This document shows, piece by piece, positions 8,397 through 16,647 of a stretch of 64,000 bases of DNA. The stretch is from NCBI GenBank assembly GCA_963718065.1, contig CAVQYE010000011.1, forward strand, positions 124,001-188,000. The letters are read 5' to 3'. Position numbers and translations under genes: made by a program. How positions within the stretch are numbered: the stretch's first letter is position 1; each line of letters begins with the position of its first letter. Under the pieces are notes generated by a model. That model was not told the origin of the DNA. It searched no databases and saw only the letters and a program-made list of their open reading frames with translations. Source of the stretch: CAVPGP01 sp963718065 (GTDB taxonomy: Bacteria > Actinomycetota > Thermoleophilia > Gaiellales > Gaiellaceae).

Positions 8397-9589
8397 CCCA
8401 GCTCGAGGTAGCGCACGGCGGCGCCGTCCGCGAGCTCGCCGTTTCCACGTGGAACGTGCACGAGGGCGACCGCCCCTGCTGCGCGGACGATCATGTGGGA
8501 CTCCTGGCCGGAGACCGGCTCCAGGCGCACCGACTCGCCGTCCAGATGTGCTCGGGCCCGAATGAAGTCGTCGCGTGACTTGTTTCGCCTGAGCGACCCG
8601 ACCAGGACGCCCGGGCGATAGAGCGGGCCCGGCTCGGCGCCCTGCAGCGCAATGATCGCCGGGCGGACGAAGAGCTCGAAGCCGACGAGCGAGGACACCG
8701 GATTGCCCGGCAGCCCGAAGACGAGCGTCCGGCCGCGGACCGCGAACGAGACGGGCTTCCCCGGCTTGACGGCAACGCGCCAGAACACCTCCTCGACGCC
8801 GAGCTCGGCTTCGACGCGCCGGACGAGATCGTGCGGGCCGACCGAGACGCCGCCGGTCGTGACCAGGACGTCGGCCTCGAGGCCTCGCTCGATCGAGGCG
8901 CGGTGCGCCGCCTCGTCGTCGGCCACCGGCGAGAGCCGCTCGACGACCGCGCCCGCGGTCTCGAGCTGAGCGGCGAGGATCAATCCATTCGCGTCGTAGA
9001 CTTCGCCGGGCCGGAGCGGCTCGCCCGGGGCGCGAAGCTCGGTGCCGGTCGTCAGCACAGCGACACGCGGGCGGCGCGCACACGAGACCCGCGCGACGCC
9101 GGAGGCGGCGAGAGCGCCGACCTGAGCCGGCCCCAACCGCGTGCCGGCGGTGACGACCGTCTCGCCCGCGTGTACGTCGCCGCCTCGCGGGCGGACATGA
9201 GCTCCTTCCTTCACCGCGGCCGCCACTTCGATGCTGTTGTCGGTTTCGACAACATTCTCGATCGGGACGATCGCGGTCGCGCCGTCGGGGACGACGCCGC
9301 CGGTTGCGATGCCCATCGCCTCGCCCGCCTCGAGCGAGCGAGCGACAGGGCGTCCCGCTGCGATCCGTTCGACGACCGGCAAGCGGCCCGGCACATCTGC
9401 CGCGCGGAGCGCGAAGCCGTCCATCGCCGAGCTTGGGAACAAAGGCAGGTCGACCGTCGCCCGGCCGTCCGCTGCGAGGACACGGCCGTGCGCCTCGCCG
9501 ATCGGGACGTCCTCCGGCTCGAGCGCATGCACCCGGTCGAGGATCAGGCGCAGCGCCTCGTCGATCGTGAGCAGGTCGGCCACGAACAT
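8393..9589 (-). CDS. moeA: Molybdopterin molybdenumtransferase MoeA
   Basis: Inserts molybdate into adenylylated molybdopterin, the last common step of molybdenum-cofactor synthesis. The 398-residue protein shows the domain order of the family: an N-terminal region with LFPSSAMDGFALRA, the MGIATGGVVPDGATAIVP segment, the MoCF-binding domain with VAVLTTGTEL, TTGGVSVG and FGLPGNPVSSLV, and a C-terminal beta domain. No other Moco gene is nearby. The annotated ATG is at 9589. A GTG six bases further in (9583) would sit at leaderless spacing from a TAGCTT element and may be the real start. It diverges from the kinase gene with only 12 bases between start codons. Confidence 0.92.
   Translation of the reverse strand: MFVADLLTIDEALRLILDRVHALEPEDVPIGEAHGRVLAADGRATVDLPLFPSSAMDGFALRAADVPGRLPVVERIAAGRPVARSLEAGEAMGIATGGVVPDGATAIVPIENVVETDNSIEVAAAVKEGAHVRPRGGDVHAGETVVTAGTRLGPAQVGALAASGVARVSCARRPRVAVLTTGTELRAPGEPLRPGEVYDANGLILAAQLETAGAVVERLSPVADDEAAHRASIERGLEADVLVTTGGVSVGPHDLVRRVEAELGVEEVFWRVAVKPGKPVSFAVRGRTLVFGLPGNPVSSLVGFELFVRPAIIALQGAEPGPLYRPGVLVGSLRRNKSRDDFIRARAHLDGESVRLEPVSGQESHMIVRAAGAVALVHVPRGNGELADGAAVRYLELG
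8442..8455. other. parS-like palindrome inside moeA
   Basis: TTTCCACGTGGAAC matches the Spo0J/ParB site core GTTCCACGTGGAAC at 13 of 14 positions, with a perfect 12-bp palindrome in the centre. It lies in the 3' coding part of moeA, about 16 kb from parB. parS sites often lie inside genes near the origin. No second copy was noticed in the window, so function is only suggested. Confidence 0.35.
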
Positions 9590-9601
9590 AAGCTACTGCC
9601 C

Positions 9602-10869
9602 GTGGCCAAAGAGACGATCGCCGGACGCTACCGCCTGCTCGAGCCGCTCGGCGGCGGCGCGATGGGATCGGTCTGGCTCGCCGAGGACGCCGAGCTCGGC
9701 CGCCGTGTCGCCGTCAAGCTGCTCGGCCCGGACGCGGATCGCGCCCGCTTCGACCGCGAGGCCCGCGCAGCGGCATCGCTCGCGCACCCGAACATCTGCC
9801 AGCTCTTCGACTACGGCGAGGAGGACGGGCGGCCGTACATGGTGCTCGAGTACCTGCCCGGCGGGTCACTCGACGACCTGATCGAGCGCGGCACGGCGCT
9901 CCCGGATCCCGAGACCGCACGAATCGCCGAACAGATCGCCGAGGGCCTCGCGCATGCGCACAGCCGCGGGCTCGTGCATCGCGACCTGAAGCCGGCGAAC
10001 ATCCTCTTCGACGCGGAGGGGCACGCGAAGATCGCCGACTTCGGGATCGCCCGCATGCGCGGTACCAGCACGCTGACGGATGCCGGCACGGTGCTCGGCA
10101 CCGCGGCCTACATCTCGCCCGAGCAGGCCGGCGGCGATCCGGCGACGCCCGCGAGCGATGTCTACTCGGCCGGCGTGATGCTCTTTCTGATGCTCACGGG
10201 GCGGCTCCCGTTCGAGTCGCCGAACGCGATGGCGCTCGTTGCGATGCACCTCGCCGACGAGCCGCCGTCCGTCTCCGAGATCCGGCCCGACGCGCCTGCG
10301 CAGCTCGCGGCGACGGCGGACGCCTCCCTCGCCAAGCACCCCGCCGACCGGCCGCAGGACGGCGCGGCGCTGCTCGCGGAGCTTCGCGCGGCGGGAACCC
10401 TCGGCGGCACCGCGACGATGGTGGCACTGCCCCTCACCGGAGAGCCGACGCAGGTCATCCCCCGGGCGCGGCCTCGGCCCACACGCTCGCGCTGGATCGT
10501 TCCGCTGGCGCTGCTCATCGCAGGCGTTCTGCTCGCCGCCGGCGTCACGCTCGCCATCGTCACGACGGGAGGCGACTCGGGCGACTCGTCGCCGAGCGTC
10601 ACCGCTCCGCCCAGCACGCAGTCCACACAGCAGACGACGACAGAGCAGACCACGGCGGCGACCACGACAGAGCCCACGACGACCGCGCAGACGACGACCG
10701 AGGCCACGACGACGGCGACGACGATTCCCGCTCCACCGACGACGACCATCGCCCCGCCCACGACGACGATCGCGGCTCCGACCACTGCGCCACCGACGAC
10801 CACCGCACCGCGCCGACGACCGACACGGCGCCGGCGACCACGGACACCGTCACGGTGCCGACCCCATGA
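9602..10869 (+). CDS. Transmembrane Ser/Thr protein kinase (PknB-type), one frameshift near the 3' end
   Basis: Hanks-type kinase: glycine loop LGGGAMGSV, Lys39 in VAVKLL, catalytic Asp128 in HRDLKPANIL, DFG at 146-148, and GTAAYISPEQ in the activation region. The kinase domain ends near 265 and is followed by one membrane segment (WIVPLALLIAGVLLAAG) and an extracytoplasmic Thr/Pro-rich tail instead of PASTA repeats. Near 10808-10812 one base appears to be missing; with it restored the tail continues as PTTDTAPATTDTVTVPTP and stops at a TGA overlapping the next gene's ATG. The uncorrected frame reads through into the later glycosyltransferase, which is an artefact. The GTG start has no SD, but a TAAGCT element sits at leaderless -10 distance. 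Confidence 0.85.
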
Positions 10870-11819
10870 CCGCCGGCTCGCCGATCTCGGTCGTCATCCC
10901 CGTGCACGACGAGGAACGGAGCGTCGCGCTGCTCTACGACGAGCTCGCTTCGGCGCTCGATCCGCTCGGCCGCGAGTGGGAGGCCGTCTTCGTCGACGAC
11001 GGCTCGAACGACGGCACCTTCGCAGCGCTGACGCGCCTGCACGCCGCCGCGTCCAACGTTCGCGTCGTCCGCCTCCGCCGCAACTTCGGCAAGGCCGCCG
11101 CGCTTGCCGCCGGCTTCGCGCAGGCGCAAGGCGACGTCGTCGTCACGATCGACGGCGACCTGCAGGACGACCCCGCCGAGATCCCGAAGCTGCTGGCCAA
11201 GCTCGACGAGGGATTCGATCTCGTGTCTGGCTGGAAGACGCACCGCCGCGACCCGCTGCGGCGCCGGATCCCGTCGAAGATCTTCAACCGCGTCACCGGC
11301 GCGCTCTCCGGGCTGCGCCTGCACGACATGAACTGCGGCCTGAAGGCGTACCGGGCCGAGGTGGTGAAGGGGCTTCGTCTCTACGGCGAGCTGCATCGCT
11401 TCATGCCGGTGCTCGCTCACCAGCGCGGCTACCGCGTCGCGGAGCTGCCGGTCAACCATCGTCCGCGGGAGCACGGCCGCTCGCGGTACGGCATCGAGCG
11501 CTACCTCCGGGGCGCGTTCGACCTGCTGAGCGTCTCGTTCGTCGGGCGTTACCGGACGCGGCCGCTGCATCTCTTCGGCACGCTCGGCCTGCTGCTCGGC
11601 CTCGTCGGGACGCTGGTGCTCGCGTACCTGACAGTCCTGAAGATCGACGGCCAGGCGATCGGGCAGCGGCCGCTGCTGACGCTCGGCGTCCTGCTCGTCG
11701 TGGTCGGCATCCAGCTCTTCTCGCTCGGCCTGCTCGCGGAGCTGATCCTCTCCCAGCACGAGCAGCGGGTCCCGGAGACGGAGCGCGAGCGCCAGTACGT
11801 CGAGGAGATCCTCGGCTGA
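10866..11819 (+). CDS. GT2 glycosyltransferase, polyprenyl-phosphate hexosyltransferase type
   Basis: A 317-residue enzyme of the DPM1/GtrB group, which loads a sugar onto polyprenyl phosphate at the inner face of the membrane. The GT-A domain shows ISVVIPVHDEERSV, FVDDGSNDGT, the metal-binding TIDGDLQDDP and a HRPREHGRSRYG motif. Two C-terminal membrane segments follow (about 233-255 and 270-292). The ATG overlaps the kinase stop (ATGA) and its stop overlaps the start of the next glycosyltransferase, so it belongs to a tight kinase-GT2-GT4-DUF2079 operon. It could supply the lipid-linked sugar used by membrane GT-C enzymes such as the one at 15469; that link is inferred. Confidence 0.88.
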   Translation: MTAGSPISVVIPVHDEERSVALLYDELASALDPLGREWEAVFVDDGSNDGTFAALTRLHAAASNVRVVRLRRNFGKAAALAAGFAQAQGDVVVTIDGDLQDDPAEIPKLLAKLDEGFDLVSGWKTHRRDPLRRRIPSKIFNRVTGALSGLRLHDMNCGLKAYRAEVVKGLRLYGELHRFMPVLAHQRGYRVAELPVNHRPREHGRSRYGIERYLRGAFDLLSVSFVGRYRTRPLHLFGTLGLLLGLVGTLVLAYLTVLKIDGQAIGQRPLLTLGVLLVVVGIQLFSLGLLAELILSQHEQRVPETERERQYVEEILG

Positions 11820-12880
11820 AGGTCCTCTACTTCGGCACGTACGAACGGGATTACCCGCGCAACGCGCAGGTGATCTCCTGCCTGCGCCGCGCCGGCGTCG
11901 AGGTGGCGGAGCGTCATGTCGACGTCTGGGACCGGCGCGAGCACAAGTTCAGGGCCGGGCCTGGCGCCGCACTGCGGGTCGCGCTCGCAGAGCTGCGCCT
12001 GCGAAGTGGCCCGCGGGAAGGCTTCGACGCCATGATCGTCGGCTACCCGGGCCACTTCGACATGCCGCAGGCGAAGAAGATCGCGGGCAAGCGGCCCCTC
12101 GTCTTCAACCCGCTGATCTCGCTTGCCGACACGCTCGTCACCGACCGCGGCCGCTTCCGGAGCGGCTCTCTGGCGGCCCGCGTGCTGCGCGCGACCGACC
12201 GGCGGGCGCTGCGCCTCGCGGACCTGGTCGTCGCGGACACCGACGCCAACGCGGCGTTCCTCGCCGACGCCGGTGAGATCCCACGCGGGCGGGTTGCCGT
12301 CGCGTACGTCGGCGCCGAGGAGCGGCTCTTCCGTCCCGGCTGGCAGCCGCCGGCGCCGTTCCACGCTCTCTTCGTCGGGAAGCTGATCCCGCTGCACGGA
12401 CTGGAGACGATTCTCGAGGCGGCGCGCCTCGTCCCCGAGGTGCCGTTCCGGATCGTCGGCTCGGGGCAGCTCGACGCGCTGCTCGCGAGCGCGCCCGGCA
12501 ACGTCGAGCACGTTCCGTGGATCGAGTACGAGCAGCTCCCGGAGGAGATCCAGCGAGCCGGCTGCGCCCTCGGCGTCTTCGGAACATCGGACAAGGCGGC
12601 TCGCGTGATCCCCAACAAGGCGTTCCAGGCGCTCGCCTGCGCCGTGGCGCTCGTCACCGGCGACACTCCCGCCGCGCGCGAGCTGCTCGTCGACGGCGAG
12701 AGCGCGCTGCTCGTCCCACCGGGAGACGCGGAGGCGCTGGCCGCGGCGGTGCGACGGCTTGCGACGGACGACGGGCTGCGCCAGAAGCTCGCCGCCGCTG
12801 GACACCAGGTGTACGAGCGCTGGGCGAGCGAGGACGTGCTGGGCGCGCGCTGGCGCGGGCTCATCGAAGCGCTGCTGTGA
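11816..12880 (+). CDS. GT4 glycosyltransferase with probable CTG start
   Basis: A GT-B-fold family 4 glycosyltransferase of about 354 residues. The N-terminal strand KVLYFGTYERDYPRN and the C-terminal donor domain with FVGKLIPLHGLETILEAA, RIVGSGQL and the acidic region NKAFQALACAVALVTGD are clear. No ATG, GTG or TTG lies near the N-terminus in this frame. The only start that keeps the first beta strand is CTG at 11816, overlapping the preceding TGA as CTGA. The next GTG is about 30 residues in and would remove the Rossmann strand. Acceptor and sugar are unknown. The stop overlaps the DUF2079 GTG (GTGA). Confidence 0.8.
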   Translation: MKVLYFGTYERDYPRNAQVISCLRRAGVEVAERHVDVWDRREHKFRAGPGAALRVALAELRLRSGPREGFDAMIVGYPGHFDMPQAKKIAGKRPLVFNPLISLADTLVTDRGRFRSGSLAARVLRATDRRALRLADLVVADTDANAAFLADAGEIPRGRVAVAYVGAEERLFRPGWQPPAPFHALFVGKLIPLHGLETILEAARLVPEVPFRIVGSGQLDALLASAPGNVEHVPWIEYEQLPEEIQRAGCALGVFGTSDKAARVIPNKAFQALACAVALVTGDTPAARELLVDGESALLVPPGDAEALAAAVRRLATDDGLRQKLAAAGHQVYERWASEDVLGARWRGLIEALL

Positions 12881-14259
12881 GCCCTCGCGTCCTGTTGTGG
12901 AGCGCGATCGCCGCGTACACGGCCGGGTTCTCCGCCCTCTCCGTGCTGCGGCACCGCGCCTTCGAAACGGGCCGCTTCGACCTCGGCAACATGGTGCAGG
13001 CGGTGTGGTCGACCGCACACGGGCACCCGCTTCGGATCACGAGCCTCGAGGGCGAGCAGATCTCCCGGCTGGCGGCGCACGTCGATCCGGTGCTCGTGCT
13101 GTGGGCACCGCTCTGGCGCCTCTGGCCGAGCCCCGACCTGCTCGTCGTGACGCAAGCGGCGGCGATCGCGCTCGGGGCGGTGCCGGTCTGGCGGCTGGCG
13201 CTGCGACGGCTCGGCTCGGAGCACGCCGCGCTCGGGTTCGCCCTCGCATACCTGCTGTATCCGCCGACCCAGTGGCTCGCGCTGAACGAGTTCCATCCCG
13301 TCGCGCTCGCGTGCCCGCTCCTCCTGGCGGCGATCGACGCGCTCGACGACGGGCGTCTCGGCGCGGGGTTCACCTGGCTGGCGCTTGCGGCACTGACGAA
13401 GGAGGAGGTCGGGCTCGTCGTCGCCGGGATCGGGCTCTGGCTCGTCGTCTCACACGGGAGGCGGCGCGCGGGCTCGCTCGTCGCGATCGCCGGCGCGGCG
13501 TGGACCGCGATCGCGGTGCTCGTGATCGTGCCCGCGTTCAATGAGCACGGATCGCCCTTCACCGGCCGCTACACCGAGGCGCGTGCCGCCTTTCCCAATC
13601 CGTGGCAGTTGCTCCAGGTCGCGTGGGACCACGGTGCCTGGCACTACGTCGTCGAGCTGGTCGTGCCGCTCGCAGGGCTTTGCCTGCTCGCGCCGGTACT
13701 CGCCGCCGCGGCGCTGCCGGAGCTGGCGCTGAACGTCCTCTCGTCGTCGCCACCGCAGTCGTCGATCCATTTCCACTACACGGCCGCCGAGATCCCGGTG
13801 CTCGTCGCCGCGGCGGTGCTCGGGGCGGAACGCATCTGGTCGCGTCGCGGAGCCGCGACGGTGCTGGTGGCCGTCGCACTCGTCGCGAACTGGCGGCTCG
13901 CCCCGAATCCGCTGTGGCGCTTCGTCCCCGGCGGCGAGACGCTGCAGGCCAACGCGGCGCACGTCTCGGAGCACGACCGGACGGCCGCACGGGCGCTGCA
14001 GCTGATCCCGGACGGCGCGGTCGTGAGCGCCACGAACTCGCTCGGCGCTCACCTCTCGGCCCGGCGCCGTGTCCTCAGCTTCCCGTATCTGTACGACGCG
14101 ACGTGGGTCGCGGCGGACGAGACGCGCCCCGGCTACGCCGACCGCATCGCGCCGGTGCCGACGGCCACGCAGCTCGCCTGGCTGCGCACCAATCCGGCCT
14201 GGCGGCTCGTCTTCGAGGAAGACGGTGTCCTCGTCTTCCGACGCATCTTGCCGCCCTAG
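12877..14259 (+). CDS. DUF2079 polytopic membrane protein
   Basis: A 460-residue membrane protein of the DUF2079 family, whose members resemble GT-C membrane glycosyltransferases but have no established reaction. About ten hydrophobic segments are visible. The family signature FDLGNMVQAVWSTAHGHPL occurs near the N-terminus, followed by AHVDPVLVLWAPLW and LNEFHPVALACPLL, and a soluble tail with LFPD-type loops ends in LVFEEDGVLVFRR. The start GTG at 12877 overlaps the preceding stop. It closes the kinase-GT2-GT4 operon, so a role in assembling a surface glycan is plausible but not shown. Confidence 0.75.
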   Translation: MSPRVLLWSAIAAYTAGFSALSVLRHRAFETGRFDLGNMVQAVWSTAHGHPLRITSLEGEQISRLAAHVDPVLVLWAPLWRLWPSPDLLVVTQAAAIALGAVPVWRLALRRLGSEHAALGFALAYLLYPPTQWLALNEFHPVALACPLLLAAIDALDDGRLGAGFTWLALAALTKEEVGLVVAGIGLWLVVSHGRRRAGSLVAIAGAAWTAIAVLVIVPAFNEHGSPFTGRYTEARAAFPNPWQLLQVAWDHGAWHYVVELVVPLAGLCLLAPVLAAAALPELALNVLSSSPPQSSIHFHYTAAEIPVLVAAAVLGAERIWSRRGAATVLVAVALVANWRLAPNPLWRFVPGGETLQANAAHVSEHDRTAARALQLIPDGAVVSATNSLGAHLSARRRVLSFPYLYDATWVAADETRPGYADRIAPVPTATQLAWLRTNPAWRLVFEEDGVLVFRRILPP

Positions 14260-14276
14260 CGGCGTAGGGTCCGGGC

Positions 14277-15464
14277 GTGCTCTACAGCCCGAAGTCGTTC
14301 GAGCGGCTGTCGGAGGGGCGGTGGGACGCCGAGTTCGCACGCGACGTGATCGGCGAGATCGTCGCCGGCGCGGACGCCGCTTTCCGGGGGGATGAGCTGT
14401 GGCCGGCGAACGAATGGGACGCCTGGTCGGCGGCGGCGCCGCTGAAGAACCTCTACGTCGGGGCCGCCGGAGTGCTCTGGGCGCTGGATACGCTCCGTCG
14501 CCGCGGGTACGCCGAGACGCAGCTCGATCTTTCGGCCGCGGCCACCCTGTCGCTCGCCGCCTGGCGTGAGGAGCCGGACTTCATGGCCGGCTTCGAGCTG
14601 CCGGCGGAGCGTGAAGCGGCGCTGCTGACGGGCGAGGCGGGGATCCTGCTCGTCTCGTGGCGGCTCGAGCCGAGCGACAAGCTGGCCGAGGCGCTGCTGG
14701 CGCGGATCCGGCAGAACGCCGGCAACGAGGCGGACGACCTGATGTGGGGGACGCCCGGCACGCTTCTCGCCGCGCGCGCGATGCTCGACTGGACCGGTGA
14801 GCAGCGCTGGGCCGACGCGTGGCGCGAGAGCGCCGACGCGCTTTGGGCCCGCCGCGACAGCGAGGGCTGGTGGACGCAGCGGCTGTACGGCTCGTCCTAC
14901 CGCGGCCTCGCGCCGCCGCACGGGCTTGCGGGCAACACGCAGGCGCTGCTGGCGGGGGGCGAGCTGCTTGGGGAGGAGCGACGCGAGACGCTCGTGCGCG
15001 ATACGAGCGTCCTGCTTGCCGCGACCGCGGTGGTCGACGGCGAGCTGGCGAACTGGCCGGTCACTGCGACCGGCCCACTCGTCGGCGAGGACGGCGAGAT
15101 CCGGGTGCAGTGGTGCGCGGGAGCGCCCGGGATCGCGATTGCAGCCGCGCCGTTTCTGGACGAAGCGCTCCTGCTCGCGGCGGGCGAGCTCACCTGGCGG
15201 GCCGGGCCGCCCGGCCTCGACAAGGGACCCGGGATCTGTCACGGCACCGCCGGCAACGGCTATGCGTTTCTCAAGCTCTTCGAGCGCACCGGCGACGAAC
15301 TCTGGCTCTCGCGCGCAAGGAGCTTCGCGATTCACGCGCTCGGCCAGGTGAAGCGCCGAGGCGCAGGCCGCTACTCGCTCTGGACAGGAGACGTGGGCGT
15401 CGCGCTGTACATCGCGGACTGCATCGAAGAACGCGCCGCGTACCCCGTGGTCGACACGCTCTAG
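14277..15464 (+). CDS. LanC-like zinc protein (orphan lanthionine-synthetase C homologue)
   Basis: A 395-residue alpha/alpha-toroid protein of the LanC/LANCL family. The zinc ligands are visible as Cys280 (VQWCAGAPG) and Cys321-His322 (GICHGTAGNGYAFL). Other family landmarks are NLYVGAAGVLWAL, GEAGILLVSW, MWGTPGTLLAARAM and PPHGLAGNTQALL. LanC enzymes add Cys to dehydroamino acids; stand-alone LANCL proteins add glutathione or other thiols. No LanB/LanM dehydratase, precursor peptide or transporter is nearby, so it is not an obvious lantibiotic locus. The GTG start at 14277 follows the DUF2079 stop by 17 bases and is probably co-transcribed. Physiological substrate unknown. Confidence 0.82.
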   Translation: MLYSPKSFERLSEGRWDAEFARDVIGEIVAGADAAFRGDELWPANEWDAWSAAAPLKNLYVGAAGVLWALDTLRRRGYAETQLDLSAAATLSLAAWREEPDFMAGFELPAEREAALLTGEAGILLVSWRLEPSDKLAEALLARIRQNAGNEADDLMWGTPGTLLAARAMLDWTGEQRWADAWRESADALWARRDSEGWWTQRLYGSSYRGLAPPHGLAGNTQALLAGGELLGEERRETLVRDTSVLLAATAVVDGELANWPVTATGPLVGEDGEIRVQWCAGAPGIAIAAAPFLDEALLLAAGELTWRAGPPGLDKGPGICHGTAGNGYAFLKLFERTGDELWLSRARSFAIHALGQVKRRGAGRYSLWTGDVGVALYIADCIEERAAYPVVDTL

Positions 15465-15468
15465 GCGA

Positions 15469-16647
15469 CTACGTCGGGATCGTCTGCGCGAGAAGGTAGC
15501 CCGTCAGCACGAGCGCGAGCGTCTTCGCGGTCCGGTCCTCCTCGACGGCGGCGAGGGGGACCGCCCAGACGGTGTACCAGGCGATGAGATAGGGGGTCGT
15601 CAAGAGCAGGAGTCCTGCACAGAGGCCGAGTCGCGCGCGGCCGCGCCACGCCTCGCGGAGCAGCCAGACGTAGGCCACGCCGAAGGCAACGAGGCCGGAC
15701 CAGCCGGGCAGGTGGAGGCGATGCGGGATCGCGTACGTCGTCTCGTTGTTCGCGTTCCGGGCCAGCGGACCGATGAAGTGCAGCCAGTCGAGGCCATAGG
15801 CGATCGTCGCCAGCGCGGCGACGGCCGCCGCGGTGAAGGCGAAACCGAGATGCGCTGTCCGGCGCCCCAGCGCGCGCGCCTCGAGAGCGCGGAGGGGCAG
15901 GAAGAGGAAGGCGACCCACTTGACGAGCCCCGCGAGCGCCCAGCAGACGCCGGCCAACTGGGTGCGCTGCGCCGCGGCCGCCGCGAGCGCGCCGAGCACG
16001 AGCGCGGTCATCCACACGTCGTTGTGCCCGCCGCCGGCGAAGTGGATCGCGAGGAGCGGGTTCCAACCGACGAACGCCGCGGCGAAAGCCGGCCGGCGCG
16101 ACAGCCGCGCGGCCAGGAAGGTGGCCGCCACCATCACCAGCGCCGCGAGCGTCTTGAACGTCCAAGCCGCGACATCAGACGACTCGGTGACCCCCACGGG
16201 CTCGCTCGCCAGCGAGAACGCCGGCCCATAGACGGACGTCTCGTGCAGCCACGCCGTCCCGACGTAGGGGGCCGACACCGGGTCCTCGCTTGGCGTGTCG
16301 CGATACGGATCGTCGAGCCGCGCGTAGCTCCAGTAGGTCCAGGCGTCGGTCGAGAGGAGCAGCGGCGCGCCGAGCGGCGCGAGCTGGATCGCCGCGGCGA
16401 GCGCCAGCACGAGCCCGACCCGCCCGCCTTGACGGAGCAGGACGAGTCCGAGCAGGTAGAGCACGAACGCCGCGACGAGGCAGGCGAGGAAGATCCGCGA
16501 CCAGACAGGGTCGCCGACCGGATGGCCGCCGTTGACGGGAACGAGCTCGGCGTCGTCGATCCACGCGAGGGCGGAGCAGACGACGACGAGGCCGAGCGCC
16601 GCGCTGCCGACCAGAGCCGGACCGGCGAAGGGCTTTCTAGCCGTCAG
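15469..16647 (-). CDS. GT-C membrane mannosyltransferase-like protein (MptB/GT87 type), probable CTG start
   Basis: About 392 residues with some ten hydrophobic segments. The loop STDAWTYWSYARLDDPYRDTP and the later AFVGWNPLLAIHFAGGGHND motif resemble actinobacterial polyprenol-phosphate-mannose-dependent alpha-mannosyltransferases. These act on the outer face of the membrane. The only start that retains the first membrane segment is CTG at 16647, overlapping the TGA of the upstream PBP gene (CTGA). No ATG, GTG or TTG is available near it. It converges with the LanC-like gene, leaving four bases between stops. The exact sugar and acceptor cannot be told from sequence. Confidence 0.7.
   Translation of the reverse strand: MTARKPFAGPALVGSAALGLVVVCSALAWIDDAELVPVNGGHPVGDPVWSRIFLACLVAAFVLYLLGLVLLRQGGRVGLVLALAAAIQLAPLGAPLLLSTDAWTYWSYARLDDPYRDTPSEDPVSAPYVGTAWLHETSVYGPAFSLASEPVGVTESSDVAAWTFKTLAALVMVAATFLAARLSRRPAFAAAFVGWNPLLAIHFAGGGHNDVWMTALVLGALAAAAAQRTQLAGVCWALAGLVKWVAFLFLPLRALEARALGRRTAHLGFAFTAAAVAALATIAYGLDWLHFIGPLARNANNETTYAIPHRLHLPGWSGLVAFGVAYVWLLREAWRGRARLGLCAGLLLLTTPYLIAWYTVWAVPLAAVEEDRTAKTLALVLTGYLLAQTIPT

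Noticed and set aside
10600..10860. ACGACG-type tandem DNA repeat in the kinase gene
   Set aside because: It is the coding consequence of a Thr-rich protein tail, with no constant unit length.
8831..12880. Single 1349-codon frame joining a kinase to a glycosyltransferase
   Set aside because: The start is moeA antisense, and the middle is GT2 read out of frame after a missing base near 10810. A true GT2 gene with its own ATG occupies 10866-11819.
14277..15464. Lantibiotic biosynthesis cluster
   Set aside because: Only a LanC-like gene is present; no dehydratase, precursor peptide, protease or transporter lies within several kilobases on either side.
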